From positions 27,456-91,455 of the forward strand of contig CAIWKO010000023.1 of assembly GCA_903913285.1 (NCBI GenBank): DNA of 64,000 nucleotides, given 5' to 3'. The notes beneath the pieces were generated by a model. It searched no databases and was not told the DNA's origin. It saw only the letters and a program-made list of their open reading frames with translations. This document shows positions 49,101 to 57,416 of this stretch, piece by piece. This stretch comes from an uncultured Bacteroidales bacterium. GTDB taxonomy: Bacteria; Bacteroidota; Bacteroidia; Bacteroidales; CAIWKO01. Both the position numbers and the translations under genes were made by a program. Each line of letters opens with the position of its first letter. Positions within the stretch are counted from its first letter, which is position 1.

Positions 49101-49622
49101 ATGGAAGATTTCCTCGATATTTTAAAGTATATTTTGCCGTCGGGCGTGGTGTTCGCCACAGCATATTTTCTTCTAAGGGCCTTTCTTGAAAATGATAATC
49201 GCAAAAAGTTGCTTGAACTGAAAATGACCAATCAGGGATTGATCTCTCCCATAAGGCTTCAGGCCTACGAAAGAGTTATTTTGTTTCTGGAACGTGTTTC
49301 TCCGGGCAGTTTGGTCATCAGGGTTACCAAACCCGGTATGTCTGCTTTTCAGTTTCAAACGGCTTTAATTGAAAATATTCGTGAAGAATTCGAACACAAT
49401 CTGTCACAGCAGATATATCTTTCATCCACTGCCTGGGAATTGGCCCGCAATGCAAAGGAAGAAATGATCAAACTGGTGAATATAGCCGCTTCTAAGTTAA
49501 ACGATAGCGCCACTGCCGTCGATTTAGGCTCCGTGATCTTTGAACTTTCCATGCAAAAAGACAAACTTCCGGTGAATGCTGCCATCGAGTACATTAAAAA
49601 AGAAGTTCGCCAATTATTCTGA
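49101..49622 (+). CDS. Conserved unknown membrane-anchored protein
   Basis: A 173-residue protein with one N-terminal membrane helix (about 10-28) and a helical cytoplasmic part (KKLLELKMTNQGLISPIRLQAYERVILFLERV; NLSQQIYLSSTAWELARNAKEEMIKLVN). I recall such proteins as widespread in Bacteroidota without a known function. It has its own promoter-like box. The MFS gene begins 63 bases downstream. Confidence 0.7.
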   Translation: MEDFLDILKYILPSGVVFATAYFLLRAFLENDNRKKLLELKMTNQGLISPIRLQAYERVILFLERVSPGSLVIRVTKPGMSAFQFQTALIENIREEFEHNLSQQIYLSSTAWELARNAKEEMIKLVNIAASKLNDSATAVDLGSVIFELSMQKDKLPVNAAIEYIKKEVRQLF

Positions 49623-49656
49623 TCACGGTCGATTGCGCAAAACTTCTAACATCAAT

Positions 49657-49671
49657 CTTTAAGTACTTTAG
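49657..49671. repeat. 15-bp direct repeat left of the MFS gene
   Basis: CTTTAAGTACTTTAG, identical to 50998-51012 on the other side of the MFS gene. Its core AAGTACTT is self-complementary. Confidence 0.6.
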
Positions 49672-49685
49672 GCATTTCTTTTAAT

Positions 49686-50954
49686 ATGAATTCCCGCAAA
49701 CCCAAATCGAATCCGTATGCGGTCTGGCAAATAAAAGATTTTAGGTTTTTTCTTTTCGGGCGATTCTTTATCACTCTGGCCACCCAAATGCAGGCAATTA
49801 TTGTTGGCTGGCAGGTTTATGAACTCACCAAGGATGTTTTCTCTCTGGGTATGATCGGTTTGGCCGAAGCCGTTCCGTTTATTTTTGTTTCGTTGTTTTC
49901 GGGTTATGTGGCCGATATCGTTCGCCGCAAACATATTATCATGATCTCGGCAAGTTTCTTTTTCATAACATCAGGAGCTTTGTTTCTGCTGAGTTCCTAT
50001 TCTTCGGGTGTATTGGTTTTGTATGGAGTTACTCCCATATTTATCGTCATTTTTATTTCGGGTTTGGCACGTGGCTTTTATTTTCCCGCTCAATCGGCCT
50101 TTATGGCACAGATCGTTCCCCGCGAACTGTATCCGAATTCTTCTACCTGGAACAGCGCCGTATGGCAGGTAGCCGCCATCACGGGTCCTGCTATCGGTGG
50201 TTTGATCTATGGTTTCGTGGGGGTCAGTGCTTCGTATTTTGGTGTTCTCATTTTTTTGAGTTTGGGTTTTATGCTTTTCGTGTTTGTGGGGTCAAAGCCT
50301 TTGCCCGAACGGAAGCGGGGCGAAACACTTTTTTCCAATTTATCGGCAGGCATCAAATTCGTATTTAAGCATCAGATCATATTAAGTGCTTTGGCGCTCG
50401 ACATGTTTGCCGTGCTGTTTGGCGGTGCGGTGGCATTGCTTCCTGCTTTTGCCAGCGAAATACTGAATGTGGGGCCTCAGGGTCTGGGCTTTCTGCGTGC
50501 TGCACCTGCTGCTGGGGCCGTTGTCATGTCGCTGTTTCTGGCTTACCGTCCGCCGATGAAAAGATCGGGGATGATACTCCTGATCGGTGTAACGGGCTTC
50601 GGCATTGCTTATTTGCTGTTTGCTCTTTCTGCCAATTTTTATCTTTCCCTGTTTTTGTTATTCGTCAGCGGTGTGTTCGATAATATCAGCGTCGTCATTC
50701 GTTCCACAATTCTTCAGTTGCTCACTCCCGACAATATGCGCGGCAGGGTTTCGGCTGTCAACAGTATTTTTATCGGCTCTTCCAACGAAATTGGCGCTTT
50801 CGAATCGGGTTTGGCTGCCCGTTTGATGGGTTTGATACCTTCGGTTATTTTTGGCAGCACCATGACATTCATCACCGTGGCTACGGTATTCGGTTTCGCC
50901 CCAAAGATCCGCAAGCTCAGCCTGAAAAAAGAAATAAATAAAATTACCCCGTAA
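49686..50954 (+). CDS. MFS exporter, EntS/MFS_3 type
   Basis: A 422-residue inner-membrane protein with twelve helices. The start FRFFLFGRFFITLATQMQAIIVGWQVYELT and the loop GYVADIVRRKHIIMI (motif A between helices 2 and 3) match the enterobactin-exporter-like subgroup. The substrate cannot be told from sequence. It is flanked on both sides by a 15-base direct repeat and followed by two GC-rich palindromes, which may serve as terminators. Confidence 0.9.
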   Translation: MNSRKPKSNPYAVWQIKDFRFFLFGRFFITLATQMQAIIVGWQVYELTKDVFSLGMIGLAEAVPFIFVSLFSGYVADIVRRKHIIMISASFFFITSGALFLLSSYSSGVLVLYGVTPIFIVIFISGLARGFYFPAQSAFMAQIVPRELYPNSSTWNSAVWQVAAITGPAIGGLIYGFVGVSASYFGVLIFLSLGFMLFVFVGSKPLPERKRGETLFSNLSAGIKFVFKHQIILSALALDMFAVLFGGAVALLPAFASEILNVGPQGLGFLRAAPAAGAVVMSLFLAYRPPMKRSGMILLIGVTGFGIAYLLFALSANFYLSLFLLFVSGVFDNISVVIRSTILQLLTPDNMRGRVSAVNSIFIGSSNEIGAFESGLAARLMGLIPSVIFGSTMTFITVATVFGFAPKIRKLSLKKEINKITP

Positions 50955-50972
50955 CTATAACTTTAGGCACCT

Positions 50973-51039
50973 GCCCGACTGAAGCCGTTCAGGCGGGCTT
51001 TAAGTACTTTAGTTCACCTGCCGGTCCGGTCAGGCGGGC
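50973..51039. repeat. Two REP-like GC-rich palindromes and a direct repeat
   Basis: First palindrome 50973-50998 (GCCCGACTGAA...TTCAGGCGGGC), second 51016-51039 (CCTGCCGG...CAGGCGGGC), with CTTTAAGTACTTTAG (50998-51012) between them. They belong to the dispersed palindrome family also seen at 29346, 52881 and 54479-54836. Each hairpin is followed by TTT and may end transcription of the convergent MFS and surface-protein genes. Confidence 0.75.
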
Positions 51040-51054
51040 TTTAGGCACTTCCTA

Positions 51055-52674
51055 CTACTTGTTCATGGCGAACCTGTTCTGATTGCCCTTCTTGTGATGC
51101 ATGCCAAACAGGCTTTTATGTTTCAAAAAACGTTTGCCGAAACTTTTCCGTCCGCTTGACGATTTGAATTTCACCACGCCTACATCTTTCGGATTATTTT
51201 TCTTAATGCTTTTTTCTTTTATGGCAATATCATCCTTTTGCGGCATATCGATGTGAACGCTGACAGCATTCGAAACCACGGTATTTTCGCCCGCTCCGTC
51301 GGTGTTTGTGGTCATGGCAACGGTCACTTCATCGCCGTCATGCAGTTTGCGTGCAGTAAAAACAGAGGAGTTATTGCCCACATTCTTCCCGTTAATTTTC
51401 CACTGATAGTGTGCATCGGAACCTTCATTCTCAGGCGTGGCAATAAAGGTAAGCCCTTCGCCTTTCTTAAGGGTGGTCGAACCCATAGCTTCTATGCTTA
51501 CACTGGGTTTCATGGGGGTGGTCACGGTCATGGTGATCTCGTTCGAAAGGATCTTAGGCGACGAGGCACAGGGATTATCAACCGTAACTACCAGTTGCAC
51601 CACGTCTTCGTCGTGCAGGTTCATGGCCGTGAAACTTTGTTCGCTTCCGGCATCAACACCGTTCACCTGCCATTTATAAGTTGTTATCGCCGATCTGTTC
51701 GTACCGGCATCCAGACGGAAGGTTACCGAAGTACGTTCTTTTACCACATTCGATGGAAAGGCTTTGATCGTAATAACGGGCGACGAAACTGCATTGACCG
51801 TAATATTGTTTCCGTTGTCGCCGCCTGTAACATTCGGACCTGAAGCTGTCACTCTCACCCGATATCGTGTCGATGCGGCAGCTTCGCAGGGTATTTTTGC
51901 CGCGATCACACCCGTGAGCGAATTTGTTTTCAGTTCGCCGATATTTGTAGGGTTATCGAAATTTCCCGATGCATCCGAAAGTTGTGCCGTAAACACATTA
52001 TCCGAAGCAAAATCGCCTGTGGCAGTGAACGGAATCGAAATATTACCACATGCGCAGAAGTTGTTCAGGGCAATGTTTTCGGTTCTGATGTCAAACTTCC
52101 CCGATGCTATCGTGAAATTATCAACCTGTGCCCAATCGTATAAGTTATTAATGCCTCCCAGTTCAACCGATATGTATTTTCCGCTCAGTGGCGCGGTGAA
52201 ACTGAAACTTCTTTTTGTCCACTGGCCCAATAGCGGCATATCTCCCTTATATACCATGGTGCCAAGGCTGTCTTTTAAGTCCGAAACGCCTATTTGAATG
52301 GGCTGAGGTTGGAAACCCGCACCTGCCTTATCCCAAAAAGTAATGGAATAACTTTTTCCGGCGATCAAAGCCGACGACAACTCCATCGTAATTTTATCGG
52401 TGCCGCCTCCGGTCAAAGCCACAAACCACGAACCGTGTTGTGCTGCTCCGCTGTAGGTGGGAGTATTAATAATATCCACATCGCCGTAGGTGCCAAATGC
52501 AAAAGTATTCTCCATCATGGTGTTGAACACGGCATTGCTTAAGTTTATCTGGTCCACTCCGAAGGGGGCGGTGGTTTTTTCGAAGTCGCCGTTCAAAAAG
52601 CTTTGCGATTGCGATGTCGGTATGCCGGCGAAAAAAACTGTGGTGAGTGCGAAGAGTAATATCAGGCTTTTCAT
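51055..52674 (-). CDS. Secreted protein with carbohydrate-binding-like and Ig-like domains
   Basis: A 539-residue exported protein: signal peptide to about residue 23 (TSQSQ). Residues about 25-195 resemble a galactose-binding-like module (NGDFEKTTAPFG, SYSITFWDKAGAGF, DWAQVDNFTI), then about 200-300 and two PKD/Ig-like repeats of about 90 residues (TYKWQVNGVDAGSEQSFTAM and HYQWKINGKNVGNNSSVFTA). The last 60 residues are very basic (KKNNPKDVGVVKFKSSSGRK, GKRFLKHKSLFGMHHKKGNQ) and are no type IX tail. The basic tail is unusual for a surface protein. Function unknown. Confidence 0.78.
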   Translation of the reverse strand: MKSLILLFALTTVFFAGIPTSQSQSFLNGDFEKTTAPFGVDQINLSNAVFNTMMENTFAFGTYGDVDIINTPTYSGAAQHGSWFVALTGGGTDKITMELSSALIAGKSYSITFWDKAGAGFQPQPIQIGVSDLKDSLGTMVYKGDMPLLGQWTKRSFSFTAPLSGKYISVELGGINNLYDWAQVDNFTIASGKFDIRTENIALNNFCACGNISIPFTATGDFASDNVFTAQLSDASGNFDNPTNIGELKTNSLTGVIAAKIPCEAAASTRYRVRVTASGPNVTGGDNGNNITVNAVSSPVITIKAFPSNVVKERTSVTFRLDAGTNRSAITTYKWQVNGVDAGSEQSFTAMNLHDEDVVQLVVTVDNPCASSPKILSNEITMTVTTPMKPSVSIEAMGSTTLKKGEGLTFIATPENEGSDAHYQWKINGKNVGNNSSVFTARKLHDGDEVTVAMTTNTDGAGENTVVSNAVSVHIDMPQKDDIAIKEKSIKKNNPKDVGVVKFKSSSGRKSFGKRFLKHKSLFGMHHKKGNQNRFAMNK

Positions 52675-52870
52675 AAACGTTATTTTTATCCAATGATTTC
52701 AGTAAATTTTCGGCGATCATTCAGCGTAATGCAAAATTGATTCCGAATACAGTTCTTAGATAAAAAAAACCCGAAATTTCATAAAACCTGAATAAAAAAC
52801 TTTTTAATCTGGCAGAAAAGAAACGAATAGCCCAATCACCAATCACAAAATGCCAATCACAAATGTCTAA

Positions 52871-52912
52871 TCGCTAACCTGCCCGACTGAAGCCTTTCAG
52901 GCGGGTCGCTAA
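52871..52912. repeat. REP-like palindrome between 7-base direct repeats
   Basis: GCCCGACTGAAGCC...TTCAGGCGGG (52881-52905) differs by one base from the palindrome at 50973. It is flanked by TCGCTAA on both sides (52871-52877 and 52906-52912), as expected for a target duplication. Confidence 0.65.
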
Positions 52913-52932
52913 TCACCAATCACCAAATAAAA

Positions 52933-54006
52933 TCACTTGATCCCCAGCTTCGTCTTAACATCATCGGGGATGGCATCTTTATGCACCATGATGGAAATGG
53001 TTTTCAGGCGCACATAGTTTTCCGACATGAACCAATAGCCTTTATTTCCCTTTTTCTCGCCCCAGGAGTTCTTGGTGAGATAATATTTCACATTATCCTC
53101 TCCTTTGGCCAGTCCGCAAATGTGCATCAGGTGGTCGTCGGTAACCGAAAAATCTTCGAAAGCTTTCTGACGGTCGGTTTCGTTTATTTTGGTCTTCTCG
53201 TCATCCAGTTTGGCCACGCCGCCGTTGTGCGAAAAGCTCACGTCGTCGCTCACATCGCCGTCCCAGCAAACCGTGTAGCCTTTGTTCACCGAATAATCCA
53301 TCACCCGCATCAATTCGTCGATGGGGAGGTTATAATAGGGTGCAAACATCCAGTTGTCGGGCAGTTCCAAAACATATTGCGTATACCACGGATGGTGCAC
53401 ATACGAAGTTATTTCAACATAATTTGAGGGGTCGAGGCCCAGCGAGGCAGCATAAGTTTGGGGCGTGTAGCTTTTTCCTTCGTAGCTGAAAGTGGCAGGC
53501 ATTTTGCCCATATAAACATCCATGATGCTGTCGATGCTGGTTTTCCAGTGTTCGTTGAGCTTGTCGGGCAGGCCTTTGGCGGCCGATTTCATAATGCTGT
53601 CCATCACATCATCCATCGTCATCAGTTGATAGGTTTCGGTATGCAGCAAACCGCTGTAGGCTTCTTTGGGCATAGCGCCGTATTCTTTAAACAGATTCAT
53701 CACATCGTGGGCTTCGCCGCCGGGCCCGAAGTTGCAATGTCCCTGAAATTGGTAATAGTTATAGGCTTTCAGGGGGTATGCTTTGCGCACATAGAACATC
53801 TCCGAAAGGTCGGTTTCGCTTTTGCCCATGCGCAGCAGTTCGCTTTCGATGAACGATACCGTGGCAAAACTCCAGCAGGTGCTCGACATGGCCTGATTCT
53901 TGGGCGAAGTGGTTTTGAGTTCTTTGGTGATCTCAATTTTATCGTTCTGAGCAAAAAGCTGGATGCTGATGATGCCGATAAAAAGGAACAATATGAGTTT
54001 TTTCAT
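52933..54006 (-). CDS. Bleomycin hydrolase-like C1 peptidase, exported
   Basis: A 357-residue cysteine peptidase with a signal peptide ending at LFAQ (residue 20). Catalytic Cys C44 in MSSTCWSFATV; the His lies in DDHLMHICGLAKG and the Asn in LTKNSWGEKKGNKGYW, all in family order. The N-terminal pattern TTSPKNQAMSSTCWSFA and FYVRKAY match aminopeptidase C/BleH. The family is usually cytosolic, but exported forms are common in Bacteroidota. It lies divergent from arfB. Confidence 0.92.
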   Translation of the reverse strand: MKKLILFLFIGIISIQLFAQNDKIEITKELKTTSPKNQAMSSTCWSFATVSFIESELLRMGKSETDLSEMFYVRKAYPLKAYNYYQFQGHCNFGPGGEAHDVMNLFKEYGAMPKEAYSGLLHTETYQLMTMDDVMDSIMKSAAKGLPDKLNEHWKTSIDSIMDVYMGKMPATFSYEGKSYTPQTYAASLGLDPSNYVEITSYVHHPWYTQYVLELPDNWMFAPYYNLPIDELMRVMDYSVNKGYTVCWDGDVSDDVSFSHNGGVAKLDDEKTKINETDRQKAFEDFSVTDDHLMHICGLAKGEDNVKYYLTKNSWGEKKGNKGYWFMSENYVRLKTISIMVHKDAIPDDVKTKLGIK

Positions 54007-54063
54007 GATGGTAAGTATTAACTGCCTGATGTAAGCTAGTGCAAATTTATTAATTTTGCTGAA

Positions 54064-54465
54064 ATGGAAGCAGAAAAAATAGCACGGGAACTGAGGTTTC
54101 GCACTTCACGCTCTTCGGGCAAGGGCGGGCAGAACGTGAATAAGGTATCTTCGAAAGTGGAGCTTATATTCGATGCGCAGGCTTCGGCCGCGCTGAGCGA
54201 CGAAGAAAAGGCGCTGATTACAGCCAAAGCAGCTTCTTTTATCACTGCCGACGGCGCCATACATATTGTTTGCCAGGACGACCGCTCGCAATATATGAAC
54301 AAAAAGAAAGCCACCGAAAAGCTGATGAAGCTGCTGGAGAAATGCCTGAAACCCAAACGTAAACGCATAAAAACTGCCATACCACCCGAAGTAAACGAAA
54401 AACGCATAGCGGAGAAGAAACTGAAAGCAGAGAAGAAAGAGGGGCGGAGGAAGGTGGAGGAGTGA
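54064..54465 (+). CDS. arfB: Peptidyl-tRNA hydrolase ArfB (stalled-ribosome rescue)
   Basis: A 133-residue release-factor-like protein lacking the codon-recognition domains. The catalytic GGQ is at residues 21-23 in SSGKGGQNVNKV, and the C-terminal tail is highly basic (KPKRKRIKTAIPPEVNEKRI), as needed to sense the empty mRNA channel. It releases nascent chains from stalled ribosomes. Size and layout match ArfB/YaeJ. Followed by a repeat cluster. Confidence 0.95.
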   Translation: MEAEKIARELRFRTSRSSGKGGQNVNKVSSKVELIFDAQASAALSDEEKALITAKAASFITADGAIHIVCQDDRSQYMNKKKATEKLMKLLEKCLKPKRKRIKTAIPPEVNEKRIAEKKLKAEKKEGRRKVEE

Positions 54466-54995
54466 GGAAGTGACCAGAGCCCGCCTGACCGTCGGGCAGG
54501 TGAACTTGAGTTGAATTCAGAATTCATAAGGGTTGTTTCTTCGAAACGTTATTGTTCATTTAGCTACGCTGAGCTCCCTTCGGTCGGTTCTTTTGCTTGT
54601 TCAAAAGAAACGAACCAAACCTGCCTGACTTCCTAAACGGCAGTTGACGGCAGGCAGGGAAAAGAACAGTCCAAACGAAGCTTCCACGCGCTCTGAAAAA
54701 AACAAGAATATCTAAAAAAGTAGTCCGCCTGTCGGCGGAAACGTAAACGCCCCGCCAAAAGTCGGGCAGGCTTTTACGATTTTCTACTATTTTTTTCATT
54801 CACAGCCAGCGCCGGCCTGCCGTTTGGACGGGCCGACGCACTTTTTTTCTTCGAAAAAATGAAAAGGTTTGGCTAAGGGCAGGATAATTTGATAATTCAG
54901 GAATAATAATAAAAGATTTTCTCGACTCCGCTCGAAAAAGCGAATAAAAAAGGGCGTATGGAATACGCCCCTTGAAGAGTTATGAGAGAATTGAT
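54466..54995. repeat. Intergenic cluster of REP-like palindromes
   Basis: A 530-base non-coding stretch with at least five GC-rich palindromic pieces of one family: 54479-54500 (CCCGCCTGACCGTCGGGCAGG), 54620-54658 (CCTGCCTG...CAGGCAGG with a long loop), 54724-54739 (TCCGCC-TGTC-GGCGGA), about 54749-54771 and about 54811-54836. The first shares the adjoining GTTCACCTG sequence with the element at 51016. No transposase gene is in the window. Confidence 0.75.
54945..54975 (-). terminator. Rho-independent terminator of the 54996-56204 gene
   Basis: On the minus strand GGGCGTAT pairs with ATACGCCC (54952-54970, three-base loop) and is followed by a T run (A run at 54946-54951 on the plus strand). 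It sits 25 bases after the stop. Confidence 0.9.
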
Positions 54996-56204
54996 TTAGG
55001 AATCGGGGGTGGGGTTGTCGGGAGCGGAGGCAGGTTCGAGGTAGATCTTTATAACTACGGTTTCGCCTGCTTTGATCTCGGTGATGTAAGGCACAGGATT
55101 GTAACCATCCAAATAAACAACACCTTGTAATGTACCCGGTTTCAGGCTATCGATATAGTCTTCACCATCTTCGTCGGTGGTGTTGACATAGTTGTTTGCA
55201 GGAATAGAGTTTTGAGCGCCTGCAGCGGGTTCGAGGGAACTTTTGATATAAACCAAAAGAGAAAGAGAACCTGTGGTTACTTCGGGATCGCCACCATTTT
55301 CGGGATCGTTTTTGATAAGTTTGATAAAGAAGCGAGCCACATGAGTTTGATCGACACCTACTTTGGTCTGAGTGTCGGACTGGAAGGTTTCGTGTTCGGA
55401 AGTGATGGTCCAACTGTCGGAAATGAGAGAGAAGAAGCGAGACCAACCTCTTACGGTGGAGTATTTGACAAATGTATCGATACCATTGGTGACGGTTGTT
55501 TTTACACCTTTTAGTAACACACCGGTATCGGAATCGGAATATTTGCAAGCGATGGAGATATGACGCTTGTTTAACGGCTTGCCAATAGTGGCTGCAACAT
55601 CTGCCAAATGAGCGGCATCGGGAAGATAGGAATGAAAAATTTTAACGATATTTTTCATGTGACCCTGGCATTCGAGAACAAAACCATGAATGGCATCGGT
55701 GCCCAAAGCTTTGCGTTTTTCGATAGCCTTTTTAGGAGAAGCAAGTATATCATTGTAATCAGTGATAGTGCCAAGCATCTGCGTGAAATCGGCAGGCTTG
55801 ATGTTGGTGAGAACAGCACTTGCATTTTTCATAATGTTATAGAGTTCCATACAACGGGTGCCAATATTGGCATCATCGAAAGTTGTGATGGATGTGATGG
55901 GTACATCAAGAGCTTTTTCGAGCTCTTTACAGTTGGGAGTGATGCTTGCCATAACAGCACCACGTTCGACAAATTTAAAGACACAAAGAACCATAAGGGT
56001 TCGGATGAAATCTTTGTTGGAAGTAACAGGTTTAGTTGAGGAGAGATTCAAAGCTTTGGCAGCCTGAAATTTGAGGATACTAGAAGCGAGATTGGCGCGA
56101 ACCGTTACTGCTTCGGCAATCGGGGTGAGATCAGCATCATATTCGTCGGCAAGGTCGCTTACGCGAAGGACCGCCGCGATTATACGCTCGTCTAATGCAT
56201 TCAT
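54996..56204 (-). CDS. Unknown protein beside the third 21-bp array
   Basis: A 402-residue protein with no signal peptide. A mostly helical N-terminal part (about 1-240: LNALDERII-like start, VCVFKFVERGAVMASITPNC, KKAIEKRKALGTDAIHGFVL) is followed by a beta-rich part (about 245-400) ending in DSLKPGTLQGVVYLDGYNPV and ITEIKAGETVVIKIYLEPA. This two-part plan and the ending resemble the unknown gene at 33103, although overall identity by eye is weak. It has its own terminator. Array C starts 112 bases upstream, in divergent position. Function unknown. Confidence 0.7.
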   Translation of the reverse strand: MNALDERIIAAVLRVSDLADEYDADLTPIAEAVTVRANLASSILKFQAAKALNLSSTKPVTSNKDFIRTLMVLCVFKFVERGAVMASITPNCKELEKALDVPITSITTFDDANIGTRCMELYNIMKNASAVLTNIKPADFTQMLGTITDYNDILASPKKAIEKRKALGTDAIHGFVLECQGHMKNIVKIFHSYLPDAAHLADVAATIGKPLNKRHISIACKYSDSDTGVLLKGVKTTVTNGIDTFVKYSTVRGWSRFFSLISDSWTITSEHETFQSDTQTKVGVDQTHVARFFIKLIKNDPENGGDPEVTTGSLSLLVYIKSSLEPAAGAQNSIPANNYVNTTDEDGEDYIDSLKPGTLQGVVYLDGYNPVPYITEIKAGETVVIKIYLEPASAPDNPTPDS

Positions 56205-56315
56205 ATTGTTTACGGTTTTTAAATTAATAATAATGTTTGTTTAAAATTGATTGTTATTGGGTGTAATAAATTATGAATCAGAGTAATAATATAGGTAAGA
56301 CTGGTTAAAAACAGG

Positions 56316-56609
56316 TTCGACATCGTAAAAAATATGTTCACAGTCGTAAAAATTATGTTCAGCGGAAGAAAAAATAGTTTCAGTGAAAGAAAAATTATGT
56401 TCAGCAAAAGAAAAAATAGTTTCAGTGAACGGAAAATTATGTTCAGCGAAAGGAAAAATAGTTTCAGTGAACGGAAAAATAGTTTCAGCGAACGGAAAAT
56501 TAAGTTCAGTGAACGGAAAATTAGTTTCAGCGAAGGAAAAAATAGTTTCAGTGAAAGAAAAATTAGTTACAGTGGAAGAAAAATTATGTTCAGTGAAAAA
56601 ATAAGAAGA
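56316..56609. repeat. 21-bp array C, 14 units
   Basis: Fourteen tandem units, every one exactly 21 bases, core TTCAGTGAACGGAAAAAT followed by AGT or ATG-like endings; the first and last units are degenerate. In units 2-11 the third base of AGC/AGT alternates strictly C, T, C, T, so the array has a 42-base higher-order period. The plus frame from 56334 reads F-S-E-R-K-N-S heptapeptides with Arg written AGA, AGG or CGG and Ser AGC or AGT. Open frames exist on both strands (plus to 56918, minus 56693 to 56271). It lies between the unknown gene at 54996 and a LytTR gene. Confidence 0.93.
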
Positions 56610-56914
56610 ATTAGCGAAAAATACACAAGAGGCAGCAGGTATCATTTGGGGAGATGTACCCGAAAAACTGCCAGAATTGTTGTTATTTTTCATTATAATT
56701 TGTTTTATGAAAATGATACCACAAATATAGTATCACTTGAAGCAGAGGTATCATCCGGTAGCAATTATGTAATGGGAGGTTACTCTCAGATACATAAGTG
56801 GCATTGTGAGCTACAAGTTTGGTTTTTGAAACGGAACGTTTTTGGAAGGAAAATATGGTGTTTTTCGGAAGAAAAACGACGAAATGTGGTTTTATACTTA
56901 AAAAATGAGTTTTT
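56610..56914. other. Gap between array C and the LytTR gene
   Basis: Contains three copies of the octamer GGTATCAT: 56638-56645 and 56747-56754 on the plus strand and 56713-56720 on the minus strand. An open frame read through from array C continues to 56918 but looks like ordinary non-coding sequence here. No promoter box was assigned. Confidence 0.5.
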
Positions 56915-57286
56915 TTAGTTCACTTTTTTGACCGGTATGTTGAAATAGTATTTGATGCATTGTATGAGTTGATCGACGCGATAGCGAGAAACCGGAATGA
57001 CATGACTTTTGTAATACAGATTATAGTTGAAGAAATAACCCTGATCCATGATGAGTAAATTGATGATAAAGTTAGCATGGCACTGTTTAAAACTATCGGC
57101 AGGCAATAAGAGCAGTAATTTGTTTAAACCTATGGGAGCAATTTCGGGAATATCGGCATCGAAATAGATCTTGGTTTTGCGGCCATAGGACTTACAGAAA
57201 CGAATCAGGGATAGATGTCTGCAAATAATTTTGTTGTTGTAGGTGATGTAGATGCTGTTGTTGTTAATTACTACTTCGTTTGTCAT
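56915..57286 (-). CDS. Stand-alone LytTR DNA-binding protein
   Basis: A 123-residue protein made of a single LytTR domain. The diagnostic C-terminal half is visible: FKQCHANFIINLLIMDQGYF (compare F.R.HRSYIVN in the family) and HVIPVSRYRVDQLIQ (compare lPVSr). The N-terminal half carries the strands of the domain (SIYITYNNKIICRHLSLIRF). No receiver or membrane domain is attached, so activity must be set by expression or a partner. LytTR proteins bind pairs of about 9-bp direct repeats 21-22 bases apart; such a pair lies upstream at 57417. Array C, with the same period, lies downstream. Confidence 0.82.
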   Translation of the reverse strand: MTNEVVINNNSIYITYNNKIICRHLSLIRFCKSYGRKTKIYFDADIPEIAPIGLNKLLLLLPADSFKQCHANFIINLLIMDQGYFFNYNLYYKSHVIPVSRYRVDQLIQCIKYYFNIPVKKVN

Positions 57287-57416
57287 GACTGAAAATATTA
57301 AAAAGGTTAAGTTTTAATAAGTTTAACATGCATGATGTTGTTAAAAACATCAGGTAATAAGTATAGTAAAAAATAGTAGCACAAATTTAATATACAAAGC
57401 AGCGAAATCAAAGAAC

